Below are positions 23,210 through 32,537 of a stretch of 64,000 nt of DNA, in pieces. Both the position numbers and the translations under genes were made by a program. The notes below the pieces were generated by a model. The model did not search any database. It was not told where the DNA came from and worked only from the letters and a program-made list of their open reading frames with translations. Origin of the DNA: Kiritimatiellia bacterium (GTDB taxonomy: Bacteria; Verrucomicrobiota; Kiritimatiellia; JAAZAB01); assembly GCA_028718125.1 (NCBI GenBank), contig JAQUMN010000004.1, positions 79,993 through 143,992 of the forward strand, read 5' to 3'. Each line of letters starts with the position of its first letter. The first letter of the stretch is position 1.

Positions 23210-23535
23210 CCTGACCGTAAAGCCTGAGACGCTGAACATAATCGCCCGTTGATCCCGACCTCTCAGAGAGTTGGAATGAGCCTACAACGACCCTCAAAAA
23301 TAAGGAAGAAATAGGGGTCAGGGCTGAATGGGGATAAGCAACGCTGTCGCGCAGCGACTGCGGGCCGGCAAATGTGTCCCCTCACCTCGGTCCTCTCCCG
23401 AGGGAGAGGATGAGGTCTCGTCAATTGACAACTTTCCGCTAGAGACAGATCCTCCTTTGGCGGAAAAAATTATGCTGTGTTATCAACGCTTTTATGCATT
23501 CTGAAATTATTGTGTTGGACTAGTATGACTTAGGA
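23210..23535. repeat. Intergenic stretch with two hairpin repeats
   Basis: This 326-base gap between two convergent genes holds a TCCCGAC-type hairpin at 23252-23277 (GATCCCGACCTCTC with GAGAGTTGG, slightly decayed) and a second hairpin at 23380-23415, where CTCACCTCGGTCCTCTCCC pairs with GGGAGAGGATGAG. No gene is supportable. Confidence 0.7.
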
Positions 23536-24039
23536 TCAAAGCCCCGCGAAGCGTTCACCAATCTTGGCGCACACCAGCCACCGACTATACTCCGCAACCC
23601 GCGGATCGCCCTCGGGCGGCGACCAAGGGGCAAAAACATTGGTTTTTTCGGGATGGTACGGTCCGCGTTTGCACTCGAAAAACACGGCGTCTTCATCCAA
23701 TGCCAGCCAGGTATGCCAGGCCTCGGACGGAATTTCCAGGCCGATCGTCCTGCCGCCGGGCGCCAGGTCAATTCGTTCCCGCAGGGAACCATCGTCATTC
23801 AGCAGCATGATCTGCATGCGGCCCTGGATGGCAACGGCAAACTCCCACTTGTTTTCCGTCGCGTGCCGATGTGGACGGATATAGGTCCCCTTTTTCATGG
23901 CCACGACCAACCGTTGGACGGGGTCATCCAGGCTCTCGTGAAAATTATGATTTGTGCGCTTGCGCGGGGCCGCCGCCGCTTTTTGCCCCAATTCCCGGAT
24001 CAGCTGTGAGGTCAATAGCTTTTTGGTTGTTGTGCTCAT
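23536..24039 (-). CDS. WbuC-family cupin-fold metalloprotein
   Basis: A 167-residue cupin. The family features are RKRTNHNFHESLDDPVQRL followed by KKGTYIRPHRHATENKWE, which holds the metal-binding histidines and glutamate of the cupin barrel, and IPSEAWHTWLAL with the second-motif histidine. WbuC-like proteins often lie in polysaccharide clusters but their reaction is not established. This copy is isolated, with unrelated neighbours (the kimA-like gene converging, rlmN on the same strand 221 bases upstream). ATG at 24039 gives a complete family-length protein. No signal peptide. Confidence 0.85.
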   Translation of the reverse strand: MSTTTKKLLTSQLIRELGQKAAAAPRKRTNHNFHESLDDPVQRLVVAMKKGTYIRPHRHATENKWEFAVAIQGRMQIMLLNDDGSLRERIDLAPGGRTIGLEIPSEAWHTWLALDEDAVFFECKRGPYHPEKTNVFAPWSPPEGDPRVAEYSRWLVCAKIGERFAGL

Positions 24040-24260
24040 GACTCCCTAAATATGCACGTAATGACGTGCGGATAATGGTTGATGGTTCATGGAATCCACA
24101 ACGAGCGTTACAGCCGAACCATGAATCCTTGGCCAGCAACGCACGCTACCGGTCTTTCGGCCCAAGGTCAATGTTGCTTCGTCCGGCTGTCGTGTTCGTC
24201 CGGTCTGTATCGACCATCTACCATTTCCGCTCGGGTCTGGTTCGCTTATAACGGAAACCG

Positions 24261-25307
24261 TTAACCATTCCCATCATTAATTCCGACCAGCATGCCGCAA
24301 GCAGCGGAAATATCCTGGCCACCGCTGTAGCGGCGCGCCACGGGCGCCTTCAGCGTGAAGCGCAGAACGTCGCGGAACGCAGCCAGTTCCTCCGGCAATG
24401 GCGCTCGGAACCGGCCGGTGGGATCGTTCACGTCAATCAGGTCGAGCTTGATCGGCAGGCCGCGGGTCAGTTCGGCCAGCATGTGGGCATCCTGCTCACA
24501 CGTGTTGACGCCGGCCATCATGGTCCAGGCCAGCGTGACGCGGCGGCCCGTGGCCGCATGATATTCGCGAAGCGCCTGGATGACGTCCGCCGTGCGGTGC
24601 GCCTGTTCGACGGGCATTAGAGCCCGGCGCAGGTCCGGGTCCGCGCTGGTCAGCGAGACAACCAGCCGGTAGGAATGGCCTTCCGCCGTAAACCGACGGA
24701 TGCCGGGCACAATGCCGACGGTGGAAATCGTAATAGCTTTGCCGGCTATGGCCAGGCCGCAGGGTTCCGACATGATGCGCGCCGCCTGGATCACCGCGTC
24801 ATAATTGAGCATCGGCTCACCCATGCCCATGAACACCACGCCGCGAACCGGGTGCGGGGAATCGGCCCGGATACTGGCCACCTGATCAACGATTTCCCAC
24901 GCAGCCAGGTCGCGGCGGAACCCCATCCGGCCGGTGGCGCAGAACGCGCAGCCCAGCGCACAACCAACCTGGCAACTGACACAGACTACGCATTTTTTAT
25001 CTTCCGGCCGGTGCAGGAGCGGAATGCAAACCGCCTCAAACGGGTCCGGCCCGGCGCCGCGAAACAGGTACTTGGCAAATCCGTCCCGCGGCGAGACGAC
25101 TTTGCCGAGCAATGTCAGCTGCGGGATTACCGTCGCCTGGCGAACATTTTCCAGCACCCGGGCAGACAGCCCCGGCTGCGGTTCCAGCCATGTGCCGCGC
25201 TGCAGGACCGCCGCCTGGATCTGCCGCGCCATGCGCGGGGTTACGCCCAGGTGCGCCAGCCTGGCCTGCATCTGGTCGGCTGTAATGTTTTTCAGGATAA
25301 TCGGCAT
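24261..25307 (-). CDS. rlmN: 23S rRNA (adenine-C2)-methyltransferase RlmN
   Basis: Radical-SAM enzyme that methylates C2 of A2503 in 23S rRNA and A37 in some tRNAs. The cluster motif CALGCAFC is preceded by VSCQVG, and the second catalytic cysteine is in GQDISAACGML near the carboxy end, as in RlmN and Cfr. GMGEPMLN, the SAM-binding strand, is intact. The ATG at 25307 (MPIILKNITADQ) with GGGA upstream gives 348 residues, the usual length; a GTG at 25355 is less likely. Divergent from the histidine-phosphatase gene. The resistance enzyme Cfr is an alternative but housekeeping RlmN is more likely. Confidence 0.9.
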   Translation of the reverse strand: MPIILKNITADQMQARLAHLGVTPRMARQIQAAVLQRGTWLEPQPGLSARVLENVRQATVIPQLTLLGKVVSPRDGFAKYLFRGAGPDPFEAVCIPLLHRPEDKKCVVCVSCQVGCALGCAFCATGRMGFRRDLAAWEIVDQVASIRADSPHPVRGVVFMGMGEPMLNYDAVIQAARIMSEPCGLAIAGKAITISTVGIVPGIRRFTAEGHSYRLVVSLTSADPDLRRALMPVEQAHRTADVIQALREYHAATGRRVTLAWTMMAGVNTCEQDAHMLAELTRGLPIKLDLIDVNDPTGRFRAPLPEELAAFRDVLRFTLKAPVARRYSGGQDISAACGMLVGINDGNG

Positions 25308-25497
25308 CCGGTTATTCCCGTTCTTAAGCCAACTCGGCTCGTTCACCACTTTCACCTTCCGAATGCAAACATTATGGCGTGACCGTCATTAAAGGAAGCC
25401 AATATTTTTTTCGTTGCCATTGCGCGCCTGTCATACCGGCCTTGACATTCCGGACCTTCTGTTGCATCAATACCGGCTGGTAAAGAAAGGCAGGCTT

Positions 25498-26136
25498 ATG
25501 CCCGGCGCCATTCTGCTCATCCGCCACGGCGAAACGGCTTGGAACCGTGAAAAGATATTCCGAGGCGCTCACGATGTGCCGTTGAATGAAAACGGCCGCG
25601 CCCAGGCGGCGCTGGCCGCCCGCGCGCGCAGCGCGCAAAATAGATGCGGCCTATACAAGCCCGCTCAGCCGTGCCCGGGAAACGGCCGAAATTATGCTTG
25701 CGCCGCATTATGTGCAGATCGCCGTCCACGAAGGCTGAAGGATTTCCACTTCGGCGAATGGACGGGGCAAAAGGACGAGGCGGTTGCCGAGCAATGGCCG
25801 GGAGCCTACGCGCTCTGGAGCGCGACGCCGCACCTGGCCCAGCCGCCTGGCGGCGATACGCTCGCCTCCGCCTCAGCCCGTGTGCGCGCCGCCCTGGATG
25901 AAATCGCCCGGCGACATAGCGAGACAACCGTCGCGTTGTTCACCCATCGCATTGTCAACAAACTGCTTGTCCTCGCCATGCTTGGCCTGCCATTGGACCG
26001 GTTCAAGTTCATCCGCCAGGACAACTCCTGCATCAACGAGTTCGAGGTTACGCCGGAAGGTTACGTTGCCGTCAGCCTCAATGATGTCAGTCACCTCAGC
26101 ATGTCCGGGACCAGCCTGGTAAAGGCGGATTTCTGA
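25498..26136 (+). pseudogene. Histidine-phosphatase family gene with two compensating frameshifts
   Basis: The amino end GAILLIRHGETAWNREKIF is the phosphatase RHG motif, and LKDFHFGEWTGQKDE and VALFTHRIVNKLL are later family motifs. Between them, codons from about 25636 to 25735 read as nonsense (NRCGLYKPAQPCPG) in the main frame, but the +1 frame gives IDAAYTSPLSRARETAEIML, the expected family segment, ending ...HEG just before the main frame resumes at LKD. One extra base near 25621-25637 and one missing base near 25733 (GGCTG for an expected GGCCTG) explain it. Either assembly or sequencing errors, or a damaged gene. If corrected, it is a phosphoglycerate-mutase-like phosphatase of about 212 residues. 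Confidence 0.8.
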
Positions 26137-26192
26137 TCCGCGAGGGACCGTAAAATTCTGCCGATTCTGCTGATAAACTTATTCTTTTCAAG

Positions 26193-26220
26193 TGGACAAC
26201 CCGCTTATATCGTCTATGCT
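26193..26220 (+). promoter_or_regulatory. Possible promoter of the SPFH gene
   Basis: TGGACA at 26193-26198, a 16-base spacer and TATGCT at 26215-26220, followed 47 bases later by the start codon with its GGAGG site. Moderate match only. Confidence 0.35.
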
Positions 26221-26266
26221 TAATTCTAAGTGGTTGAGAGATTATAACAATGAATGGAGGTAGCAA

Positions 26267-27172
26267 ATGCTGATCGGATTCTTGGTAACCGTGGCGATTG
26301 TCCTGTTCCTGATGGGAATCCGGATTGTGCGGCCGACGCATCGCGGGCTCATTGAGCGGCTGGGGCGCTACCAGCGCTTTGCAAGCCCCGGGTTCCACTG
26401 GATCATTCCGATCATTGACCGCATGTTCCAGGTGGACATCACCGAGCAGATGATCAATGCCGAACCACAGGAAATCATCACCAACGACAACCTGAACGCC
26501 AAGGTGGATGCGCAGGTCTATTTCAAAGTCAACGAGGATGAGGAAAGCGTCAAGGCTTCCCAGTATAAGGTCTTTAATTATTCCTACCAGATCGTCAACC
26601 TGGCGCGCACCACGCTCCGCAACATCATCGGCACGCTGACCCTGCGCTCGGCCAACAGCGAGCGCGGTAAAATTAATGACGCCCTGCATGCCACGCTGAA
26701 GACCGAAACTGTCCACTGGGGCATCGAAATCGTGCGTACGGAACTGAAGGAGATTGATCCCCCGCGCGACGTGCAGGAAACTATGAACAAGGTGGTCAAG
26801 GCGGAAAACGAGAAAATCGCCGCGATTGACTTCGCCACCGCCACCGAGACGGTTGCCGACGGCGACCGGCGCGCCCAGATCAAGAAGGCCGAAGGACAGC
26901 GGCAGTCCAAGATCCTGTCCGCGGAAGGCGACGCCGAGGCTATCCGGCTGGTGAACGAGGCCGCCGAGAAATACTTTATCGGCAACGCCCAACTGCTCCG
27001 CAAACTGCAGGCCATGGAAACCGCCTTGGAACATAACGCCAAGATCGTGGTGCCCGTCGGCGCCGACCTCGTCAACGTGATCGGCGAAATGGCCGGCATT
27101 GTGCCGCTTGTAAAGGACAAAGCCAAGCTGGCCATGCCGTCTTCCCGCGGGGTTGCGGGAACCGAGCGATGA
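26267..27172 (+). CDS. SPFH/stomatin-like (band 7) membrane protein
   Basis: A 301-residue protein with one amino-terminal membrane helix (MLIGFLVTVAIVLFLMGI) and a band-7 domain: RPTHRGLIERLGRYQRFASPGFHWIIPIID, TEQMINAEPQEIITNDNL and ELKEIDPPRDVQETMNKVVKA. A long alanine- and glutamate-rich coiled coil follows (AEGQRQSKILSAEGDAEAI) and a short basic tail. The closest named relatives are QmcA and paraslipins, which form oligomeric membrane rings and influence protease and lipid-domain organisation. The NfeD partner gene often found beside such proteins is absent here. TGGAGGT seven bases before the ATG supports the start. Confidence 0.9.
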   Translation: MLIGFLVTVAIVLFLMGIRIVRPTHRGLIERLGRYQRFASPGFHWIIPIIDRMFQVDITEQMINAEPQEIITNDNLNAKVDAQVYFKVNEDEESVKASQYKVFNYSYQIVNLARTTLRNIIGTLTLRSANSERGKINDALHATLKTETVHWGIEIVRTELKEIDPPRDVQETMNKVVKAENEKIAAIDFATATETVADGDRRAQIKKAEGQRQSKILSAEGDAEAIRLVNEAAEKYFIGNAQLLRKLQAMETALEHNAKIVVPVGADLVNVIGEMAGIVPLVKDKAKLAMPSSRGVAGTER

Positions 27173-27301
27173 GACACCGCTGCGCGTATCCGGCAGCGGT
27201 TTGCCGGCGATGATTTCCTTTATTTTTCGCGGATTCCTGAAATCCAAAAACGTTTTTTCCCCTGGGGCGAAGGACCAGCGCAAGCCGGCCGTATTCCCTG
27301 C

Positions 27302-28201
27302 ATGAGTGTTGCCATGAAACTTAACCACATGACCAGGGGCGTGGTGCTGATGATTCTTTCGAGCATCGTCTTTTGCGTTATGTCGGTGCTCATCAAATGT
27401 GTTCCGGGAATCGATTCCTTCAAGACCTCGCTGTTCCGGTTTTTCATAGGGATGGCTGTTTTGGGCACAGCCGCATTGTTCGGGTTCATTCACCTGCGGT
27501 TTTTTAATAGCCGCCTCCTGTTTCTGCGCGGCTTGTTCGGCGGCATATCGGTATTCCTGTTCTTCCTTTCCATTGCCAAGCTCGGTATTGCCAAAGGAAC
27601 TGTAATTTCATACTCGTACCCTATTTTCGCGTCGGTGTTAGGCATCGTTTTTCTCCGTGAAAAACCCGGTTGGCAACAATGGCTGGCGCTGGCCGCCGCC
27701 CTGTTCGGAATTATTCTCCTGTCGGGAAGCGGGGCGGGCATCTCCGGCCTAATGACCGTGGGGATTTATGAAGTGCTGGCGCTGGCGGGGGCCGTGTGCT
27801 CAGCGATTGCCGTTGTGGTTATCAAGCGGCTGCATGATACTGATTCCACCTACGCCATTTTTTACTCGCAATGCGTTATCGGGCTATGGCTGATCGTAGT
27901 CCCGGCCAACCTGGTGCCCTGCTCCATAGGATACCTTGGCGGGGCCATTCTGCTGGGCATCGGGCTGGCCGCGACCATTGCCCAGCTCCTGATGACCGAA
28001 GGCTATCGCTACACGTCGGTTTCGGTCGGTTCGCTGCTGTGCATGACGCTGCCTGTCTTCAATTTTCTTGTCGGGTTCCTCGTGTTCCATGAGCCCATGC
28101 CTCTGCGGGCGGTTGTGGGCTCGATTATTGTCATCGCCGCATGTATGCTGGTCATCATGATGGAAAATCATTCCGAACCGGTCGTTGCCAAGGCTGACTG
28201 A
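27302..28201 (+). CDS. EamA/DMT-superfamily transporter
   Basis: Ten predicted membrane helices in 299 residues, arranged as two EamA repeats: the first half starts MTRGVVLMILSSIVFCVMSVLIKC with the RGLFGGISVFLFFLSIA and ISYSYPIFASVLGIVFLREKP segments, the second VLALAGAVCSAIAVVVIKRL through FLVGFLVFHEPM. This is a drug/metabolite exporter or permease by family; the substrate cannot be deduced. It lies 130 bases after the SPFH gene and 75 before hisF, all on the same strand, but the functions are unrelated. A hairpin CCGCTGC/GCAGCGG near 27177-27199 separates it from the SPFH gene. Confidence 0.85.
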   Translation: MSVAMKLNHMTRGVVLMILSSIVFCVMSVLIKCVPGIDSFKTSLFRFFIGMAVLGTAALFGFIHLRFFNSRLLFLRGLFGGISVFLFFLSIAKLGIAKGTVISYSYPIFASVLGIVFLREKPGWQQWLALAAALFGIILLSGSGAGISGLMTVGIYEVLALAGAVCSAIAVVVIKRLHDTDSTYAIFYSQCVIGLWLIVVPANLVPCSIGYLGGAILLGIGLAATIAQLLMTEGYRYTSVSVGSLLCMTLPVFNFLVGFLVFHEPMPLRAVVGSIIVIAACMLVIMMENHSEPVVAKAD

Positions 28202-28276
28202 CCGGCTCCAGGCGCAATCTTATGACGGGGATCAGGATCAAATCGAAGTTAAAAACATATTCAAGGAAAAAAGCTC

Positions 28277-29047
28277 ATGAAAAAACTCAGTGCGTGCATC
28301 ATGCCCTGCCTGGACATGCGCAACGGGCGGGTGGTTAAAGGCGTTCGGTTTGTCGATATCCGGGATGCCGGCGACCCGGTAGCGTGCGCCCACGCGTATT
28401 GCGCGGCGGGGGCCGATGAACTCGCCATGCTCGACATCACGGCGACGGTCGAAGGCCGGGCAACCATGCTCGATGTTGTCCGCAAAGTGGCCGCTGCGGC
28501 GACGGGGCCATTTACCGTGGGCGGCGGGATAACGGACGTTGCTGCAGCCGCGGCCGTCCTGGAAGCCGGCGCCACCAAAGTATCCGTGAGCAGCGCCGCT
28601 TTCCGCAAGCCGGAAGTCATCAGCGCCATGGTCAAAGCCTTCGGCTCCGCTAAAATAACCGTGGCCATCGACGCCGCCGTAAATCCGGGCATGCCTTCCG
28701 GATATGAAGTCTTCATTGACGGCGGCCGCACGGCGACCGGCGCGGACGCCATTGAATGGGCACGTCGGCTGGATGGCTTCGGGGTCGGCACGATCCTGCC
28801 GACCAGCAAAACGACCGATGGCGTGCGGACCGGCTATGACCTGCCCCTGATTTGCAAGATCAAGGCCGTAACAGTCGCGCCCGTCGTGGCCTCCGGCGGC
28901 GCCGGCAAACTGGAGCATTTTTACGAGGCCGCGGCGGCGGGCGCCACAATCCTGCTGGCGGCTTCGGTCTTCCATTTCGGGATTATCACGATCCCGGAAT
29001 TAAAGGCTCACTTGCGCGGCCGCGGCGTGGAAGTGCCCGGAGCGTGA
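28277..29047 (+). CDS. hisF: HisF-like cyclase subunit of imidazole-glycerol-phosphate synthase
   Basis: Beta-alpha barrel of 256 residues. HisF landmarks are CLDMRNGRVVKGVRFVDIRDAGD with the catalytic Asp of CLD, TVGGGI (phosphate site), VAIDAAV with the second catalytic Asp, and VASGGAG plus AASVFHFG. One conserved segment differs: the usual ILLTSMDRDGT is ILPTSKTTDGV. No other his genes are in the window, so its HisH partner must be elsewhere, or the protein may be a diverged HisF paralogue used in another pathway (for example WbuZ-type). AAGGA nine bases before the ATG supports the start. Confidence 0.82.
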   Translation: MKKLSACIMPCLDMRNGRVVKGVRFVDIRDAGDPVACAHAYCAAGADELAMLDITATVEGRATMLDVVRKVAAAATGPFTVGGGITDVAAAAAVLEAGATKVSVSSAAFRKPEVISAMVKAFGSAKITVAIDAAVNPGMPSGYEVFIDGGRTATGADAIEWARRLDGFGVGTILPTSKTTDGVRTGYDLPLICKIKAVTVAPVVASGGAGKLEHFYEAAAAGATILLAASVFHFGIITIPELKAHLRGRGVEVPGA

Positions 29048-29211
29048 GGCTGATGCGGGTTAACACCCGCCACGTCACTTCTTAAGCTGTGCGGCAACCT
29101 AAAGAATGTGCCTGCTAAACACGAAAGGAACGCTAAAAAGGAACTCCGTAGCCAGGCAAGAAGACAGAAGAATTTTGAATTCCGACTCCTGAATTCTGGC
29201 TCCTGAACAAA

Positions 29212-31077
29212 TCAGGCCAGCACGGACAGGGCGGCGTCAACCCGGCCCATGGGGGCGGAGATCTGAAAGCCGGCCACCGCGTCCGCGATGCGTTCCCGGA
29301 TTTCGCGGGCAATCTCGACGCCCATCTTGAGACCGTCTTCCTTGGTGCCGCACTTGCCCATGCGCTGGAGGATGCTTTCCGGCACCACGACCCCGGGCAC
29401 ATGGCGGCTCATGAATTCCGCGTTCTTGAACGAGAGCAGCGGATAAATCCCGGCCAGGATCGGAATGGTCTTGGGGTGCTTGCGGACCCGGTCCACAAAC
29501 CGGAGCAGCGCCTCAACCTCGAACACGGGTTGCGTGAAGGCAAACTCCGCGCCGGCTTCGATCTTCTGAAAGAAGCGGGAAATCTCCCGCTCCATCTCCA
29601 CGGCCACCGGGTTGGCGCCAACCCCGATGGCCAGGGCCGTCGGTTGCACGATTGACTGGCCGGCCGCGTCGAACCCGTGATTGAGGTTGTTGACCAGCCG
29701 GGCAAGGCCGATGGAATCCAGATCAAAGACCCCGGTCGCGTCGGGATAGTTGCCCAGCTTGGGCGGGTCGCCGGTAATGAACATCCACGTCTTCAGGCCC
29801 AGCGCGTAAGCGCCCAGGAGATCCGACTGCATGCCGATCAGGTTGCGGTCGCGGCAGCAGTAATGCGGGATGGGCTCGATCTTCAATTCCTTCAACATGG
29901 AAAACGCCGTAGCCACGACGGACATGCGGGCGCTGGCGCGCGGGCCATCGGGGAGGTTGATTGCATCCACGCCGACGGCCTGGCACGCTCGGCACTTGTC
30001 AAGAAAAGCCCGCAGCCCGCCGCCGCTCGAAGGCGGCAGCATCTCGATGGACGTTGCCCGCTGGCCGGACGCCAACTTGGCGGCAAACGCCGACTTTTCC
30101 GGGAATGGGATCGCCGCCGGCATTGGACCAGCGCTTTTACCGGATGCCGGCCCGGACACCGGTTTGGAGGCAATTGCGATGTATTGCTTCACGCCGCTCA
30201 TGGATTTAACGGCCCGCGCGGCCATGCGGATATGGGAGGGGGTCGTGCCGCAACAGCCGCCAACGCCGCGCGCGCCCAATTCAACATAACGCCGGCAGAA
30301 CTCCGTGAAGTATTCCGGGCTGTTAAGATAGAGCATCCGGCCGCCGACTTCGCGGGGACCGCCCGCGTTGGGCATGATGACGACAGGCTTGGTGGTGCAG
30401 GCAATGACGTTTTTCACGGCATAGAAGAGATCCGCTGGTCCGCGTCCGCAATTCAGGCCGATGATATCCACATTCGGATCCGCTTCCAGGCGCCGCGCAA
30501 ACATCTCTTCCGGTTTCACTCCGACCGGTTCCAGGGGTTTCGGGATGATGGTAAAAGAGCTCATCACCGGCAGGTTGTGGCGTTTGGCAATTCGAGCAGC
30601 CTGCTGGAGCTGGTCGATGTCAAGAAAGGTCTCGAGGAGCAGCAGGTCGATATCTTCGCCCGCAAGGACGGAAATCTGTTCGTTGAGGACATTGTCAACC
30701 TGCGCGAGGAGTTTGCTCGTTGGCTGCTGATCGGGCGCGAAACAGGGGCCCACGGAGGCCGCCACAAAAACTTTATCTTCGGCCGCCTCCCGGGCCAGGC
30801 GCACTGCGGCGCGGTTGATATCGGCCACGCGGTCGGCTAGTCCATAGGGGGCCAATTTCAGCCGGTTGGCGCCGAAGCTGTTGGTTTCGATGACGTCGGC
30901 GCCGGCCTCGACATATTCCCGGTGAATGCCCAGGATGAGCGGTCCTTGAGTCAGGCACAGTTCGTCGTAGCAGGCATTGAGGAAGATGCCGCGCTGGTAG
31001 ATCATCGTCCCCATGGCACCGTCGAACACGAGCGCCCGTTCCCGGATTTGCCGGAGCAGGTTCCGCGACTTTTTCAT
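29212..31077 (-). CDS. yitJ: Homocysteine S-methyltransferase / methylenetetrahydrofolate reductase fusion
   Basis: Two modules in 621 residues, as in Bacillus YitJ. Residues 1-290 are a zinc-dependent homocysteine methyltransferase domain: VFDGAMGTMIYQRGIF at the start, an early cysteine in LNCGRGPADLF and the paired zinc cysteines of GGCCGTTPSHIRMAA. Residues about 330-621 are a MetF-type FAD barrel: RATSIEMLPP, GPRASARMSVV, FITGDPPKLGNYPDATGVFD, GANPVA and EFAFTQPVFEVEALLRF. Together they could supply methyl groups for methionine using methyltetrahydrofolate or related donors. Convergent with hisF. Confidence 0.9.
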   Translation of the reverse strand: MKKSRNLLRQIRERALVFDGAMGTMIYQRGIFLNACYDELCLTQGPLILGIHREYVEAGADVIETNSFGANRLKLAPYGLADRVADINRAAVRLAREAAEDKVFVAASVGPCFAPDQQPTSKLLAQVDNVLNEQISVLAGEDIDLLLLETFLDIDQLQQAARIAKRHNLPVMSSFTIIPKPLEPVGVKPEEMFARRLEADPNVDIIGLNCGRGPADLFYAVKNVIACTTKPVVIMPNAGGPREVGGRMLYLNSPEYFTEFCRRYVELGARGVGGCCGTTPSHIRMAARAVKSMSGVKQYIAIASKPVSGPASGKSAGPMPAAIPFPEKSAFAAKLASGQRATSIEMLPPSSGGGLRAFLDKCRACQAVGVDAINLPDGPRASARMSVVATAFSMLKELKIEPIPHYCCRDRNLIGMQSDLLGAYALGLKTWMFITGDPPKLGNYPDATGVFDLDSIGLARLVNNLNHGFDAAGQSIVQPTALAIGVGANPVAVEMEREISRFFQKIEAGAEFAFTQPVFEVEALLRFVDRVRKHPKTIPILAGIYPLLSFKNAEFMSRHVPGVVVPESILQRMGKCGTKEDGLKMGVEIAREIRERIADAVAGFQISAPMGRVDAALSVLA

Positions 31078-31194
31078 GGGAACTGATTTTACAAGCCGCT
31101 CCCCTCCTCGTCCAGCATAGAAAAAAGGCGGCTAAGACGCAGCGTCTGATTCCGAAAACATATTATAAATGAAACGCGTCCCCGGTCCTTGAAA

Positions 31195-32103
31195 TCATTT
31201 GCGTTTGATGAAAGTCCCCTGTTTATATTCCTCAAAAGCAATTTGCAATTCCTCCCGGGTATTCATTACGATGGGGCCATACCAAGCAACGGGTTCGCCA
31301 ATGGGTTTGCCGGAAATCAGCAGGAATCGCACGGTATGCGCCTCGGTAAAAACCCTTATCTCGTCGCCGTCATCAAACATGACAATCGTCCCGTTGCCGA
31401 CAAATGGATCGTGTTGTATATCGAAGTAATTGGCTCCTTCCGCTTCGTAAGTGAATGGATTTTTGTCCCTGCAGAAATAGCCTTGGCCATTGATGATGTA
31501 AGCGAAGACCGTGTGGCCCCGCATCGTGGGGTGTCTGAATTCCGAATGTGCAGGAACCGTAACGTCGATATACTCAGGGTTGATTACAATTCCCCTGACC
31601 GGACCCTTAACGCCGGCCACTTCGCCGGCAATGATCCTGATGGTCGTGCCATTGGGCAGCTTGATTTCGGGTATTTGGCTACTGGCCACGTCTCGATACC
31701 GCGGGTCCATCATCTTGTCCCGGGCCGGCAAATTGGCCCAGAGCTGAAATCCATACATTTTTTCGTTTGCATCGCCTTTAGGCATTTCCTGGTGGATGAT
31801 CCCGCTTCCGGCGGTCATCCACTGTATATCCCCCGAGCGAATAACACCTTTGTTTCCAAGACTATCGCCATGTTCTACGTCTCCAGCCAGGACATAGGTG
31901 ATTGTTTCAATCCCGCGATGAGGATGCCAGGGGAACCCTTTTAGATAATGGGCTGGATTATCGGAGCGAAAGTCGTTAAGCAGCAGGAAAGGATCGAACA
32001 TGGGCACTTCACTGAATCCAAAAGCCCTTTTCAAGTGAACGCCCGCCCCCTCGATCGTCGGTTTGCTCTTTAGAACTTTCCGGATTTTCCGAATGGCAGG
32101 CAT
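31195..32103 (-). CDS. Pirin-family cupin protein
   Basis: A bicupin of 302 residues from the ATG at 32103, which has GGGG about eight bases upstream; an ATG at 32136 overlaps the upstream gene's stop by four bases and is an alternative. The metal site reads FPWHPHRGIETITYVLAG and SGIIHQEMP (three histidines and a glutamate), as in human pirin and the bacterial quercetinase YhhW. Pirin proteins are reported as metal dioxygenases or transcription partners; the role here is unknown. It directly follows the Mrr-like gene, suggesting shared transcription of otherwise unrelated functions. Confidence 0.88.
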   Translation of the reverse strand: MPAIRKIRKVLKSKPTIEGAGVHLKRAFGFSEVPMFDPFLLLNDFRSDNPAHYLKGFPWHPHRGIETITYVLAGDVEHGDSLGNKGVIRSGDIQWMTAGSGIIHQEMPKGDANEKMYGFQLWANLPARDKMMDPRYRDVASSQIPEIKLPNGTTIRIIAGEVAGVKGPVRGIVINPEYIDVTVPAHSEFRHPTMRGHTVFAYIINGQGYFCRDKNPFTYEAEGANYFDIQHDPFVGNGTIVMFDDGDEIRVFTEAHTVRFLLISGKPIGEPVAWYGPIVMNTREELQIAFEEYKQGTFIKRK

Positions 32104-32132
32104 AAAAACATCCCCTTTTAACTCGGGATTTT

Positions 32133-32537
32133 TCACGGCGCGCCAAGGGCTGTTCTTGTGCCCCCCGGTTGCGATCCCGATTCCACTTTGAATGAGTCAA
32201 GCCATTGTTGGAGAATGGTCCGGTCAATGAGAATGCATTCTGTGCCGCGCGCAAATTCACGGGCATCTTCCGTGAAACTACTATTAGTAACGACCATCGC
32301 CTTGGTGCAGTTGTAGTATTTCATCCCAGCCACAGCGTCATTGACGGCCTTCCTTACGATCTTGTTCTTGGAGCGTTTGACCTGGCCTGCAATCCGTTCC
32401 TTGTCCTTATGGATGATCATGTCAACGCCATAGTCGCCAGCGTCCCGCAGGTTTCCAACTTCATAGCCCCGTTGCACCAAAAGACTGGCTACAAGTTTTT
32501 CAAAAGTCGATCCGTACATAACGTTCACGGCTGACAT
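32133..32537 (-). CDS. Mrr-type restriction-endonuclease-like protein
   Basis: A 134-residue protein that is essentially one PD-(D/E)XK fold of the Mrr catalytic type: FEKLVASLLVQRGYEVGNLR, DAGDYGVDMIIHKD (acidic metal residue) and RIAGQVKRSKNKI (the QxK half of the motif), then VVTNSSFTEDAREFA and CILIDRTIL. Such small stand-alone domains can be methyl-dependent nucleases, DNA-repair factors or mobile-element genes. There is no methyltransferase or specificity gene nearby. Its stop overlaps the longer pirin reading frame by four bases. The tail after VESGSQ is not conserved-looking. Confidence 0.8.
   Translation of the reverse strand: MSAVNVMYGSTFEKLVASLLVQRGYEVGNLRDAGDYGVDMIIHKDKERIAGQVKRSKNKIVRKAVNDAVAGMKYYNCTKAMVVTNSSFTEDAREFARGTECILIDRTILQQWLDSFKVESGSQPGGTRTALGAP

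Noticed and set aside
24261..25307. RlmN considered as the resistance methyltransferase Cfr
   Set aside because: No resistance context and the length and motif spelling fit housekeeping RlmN.
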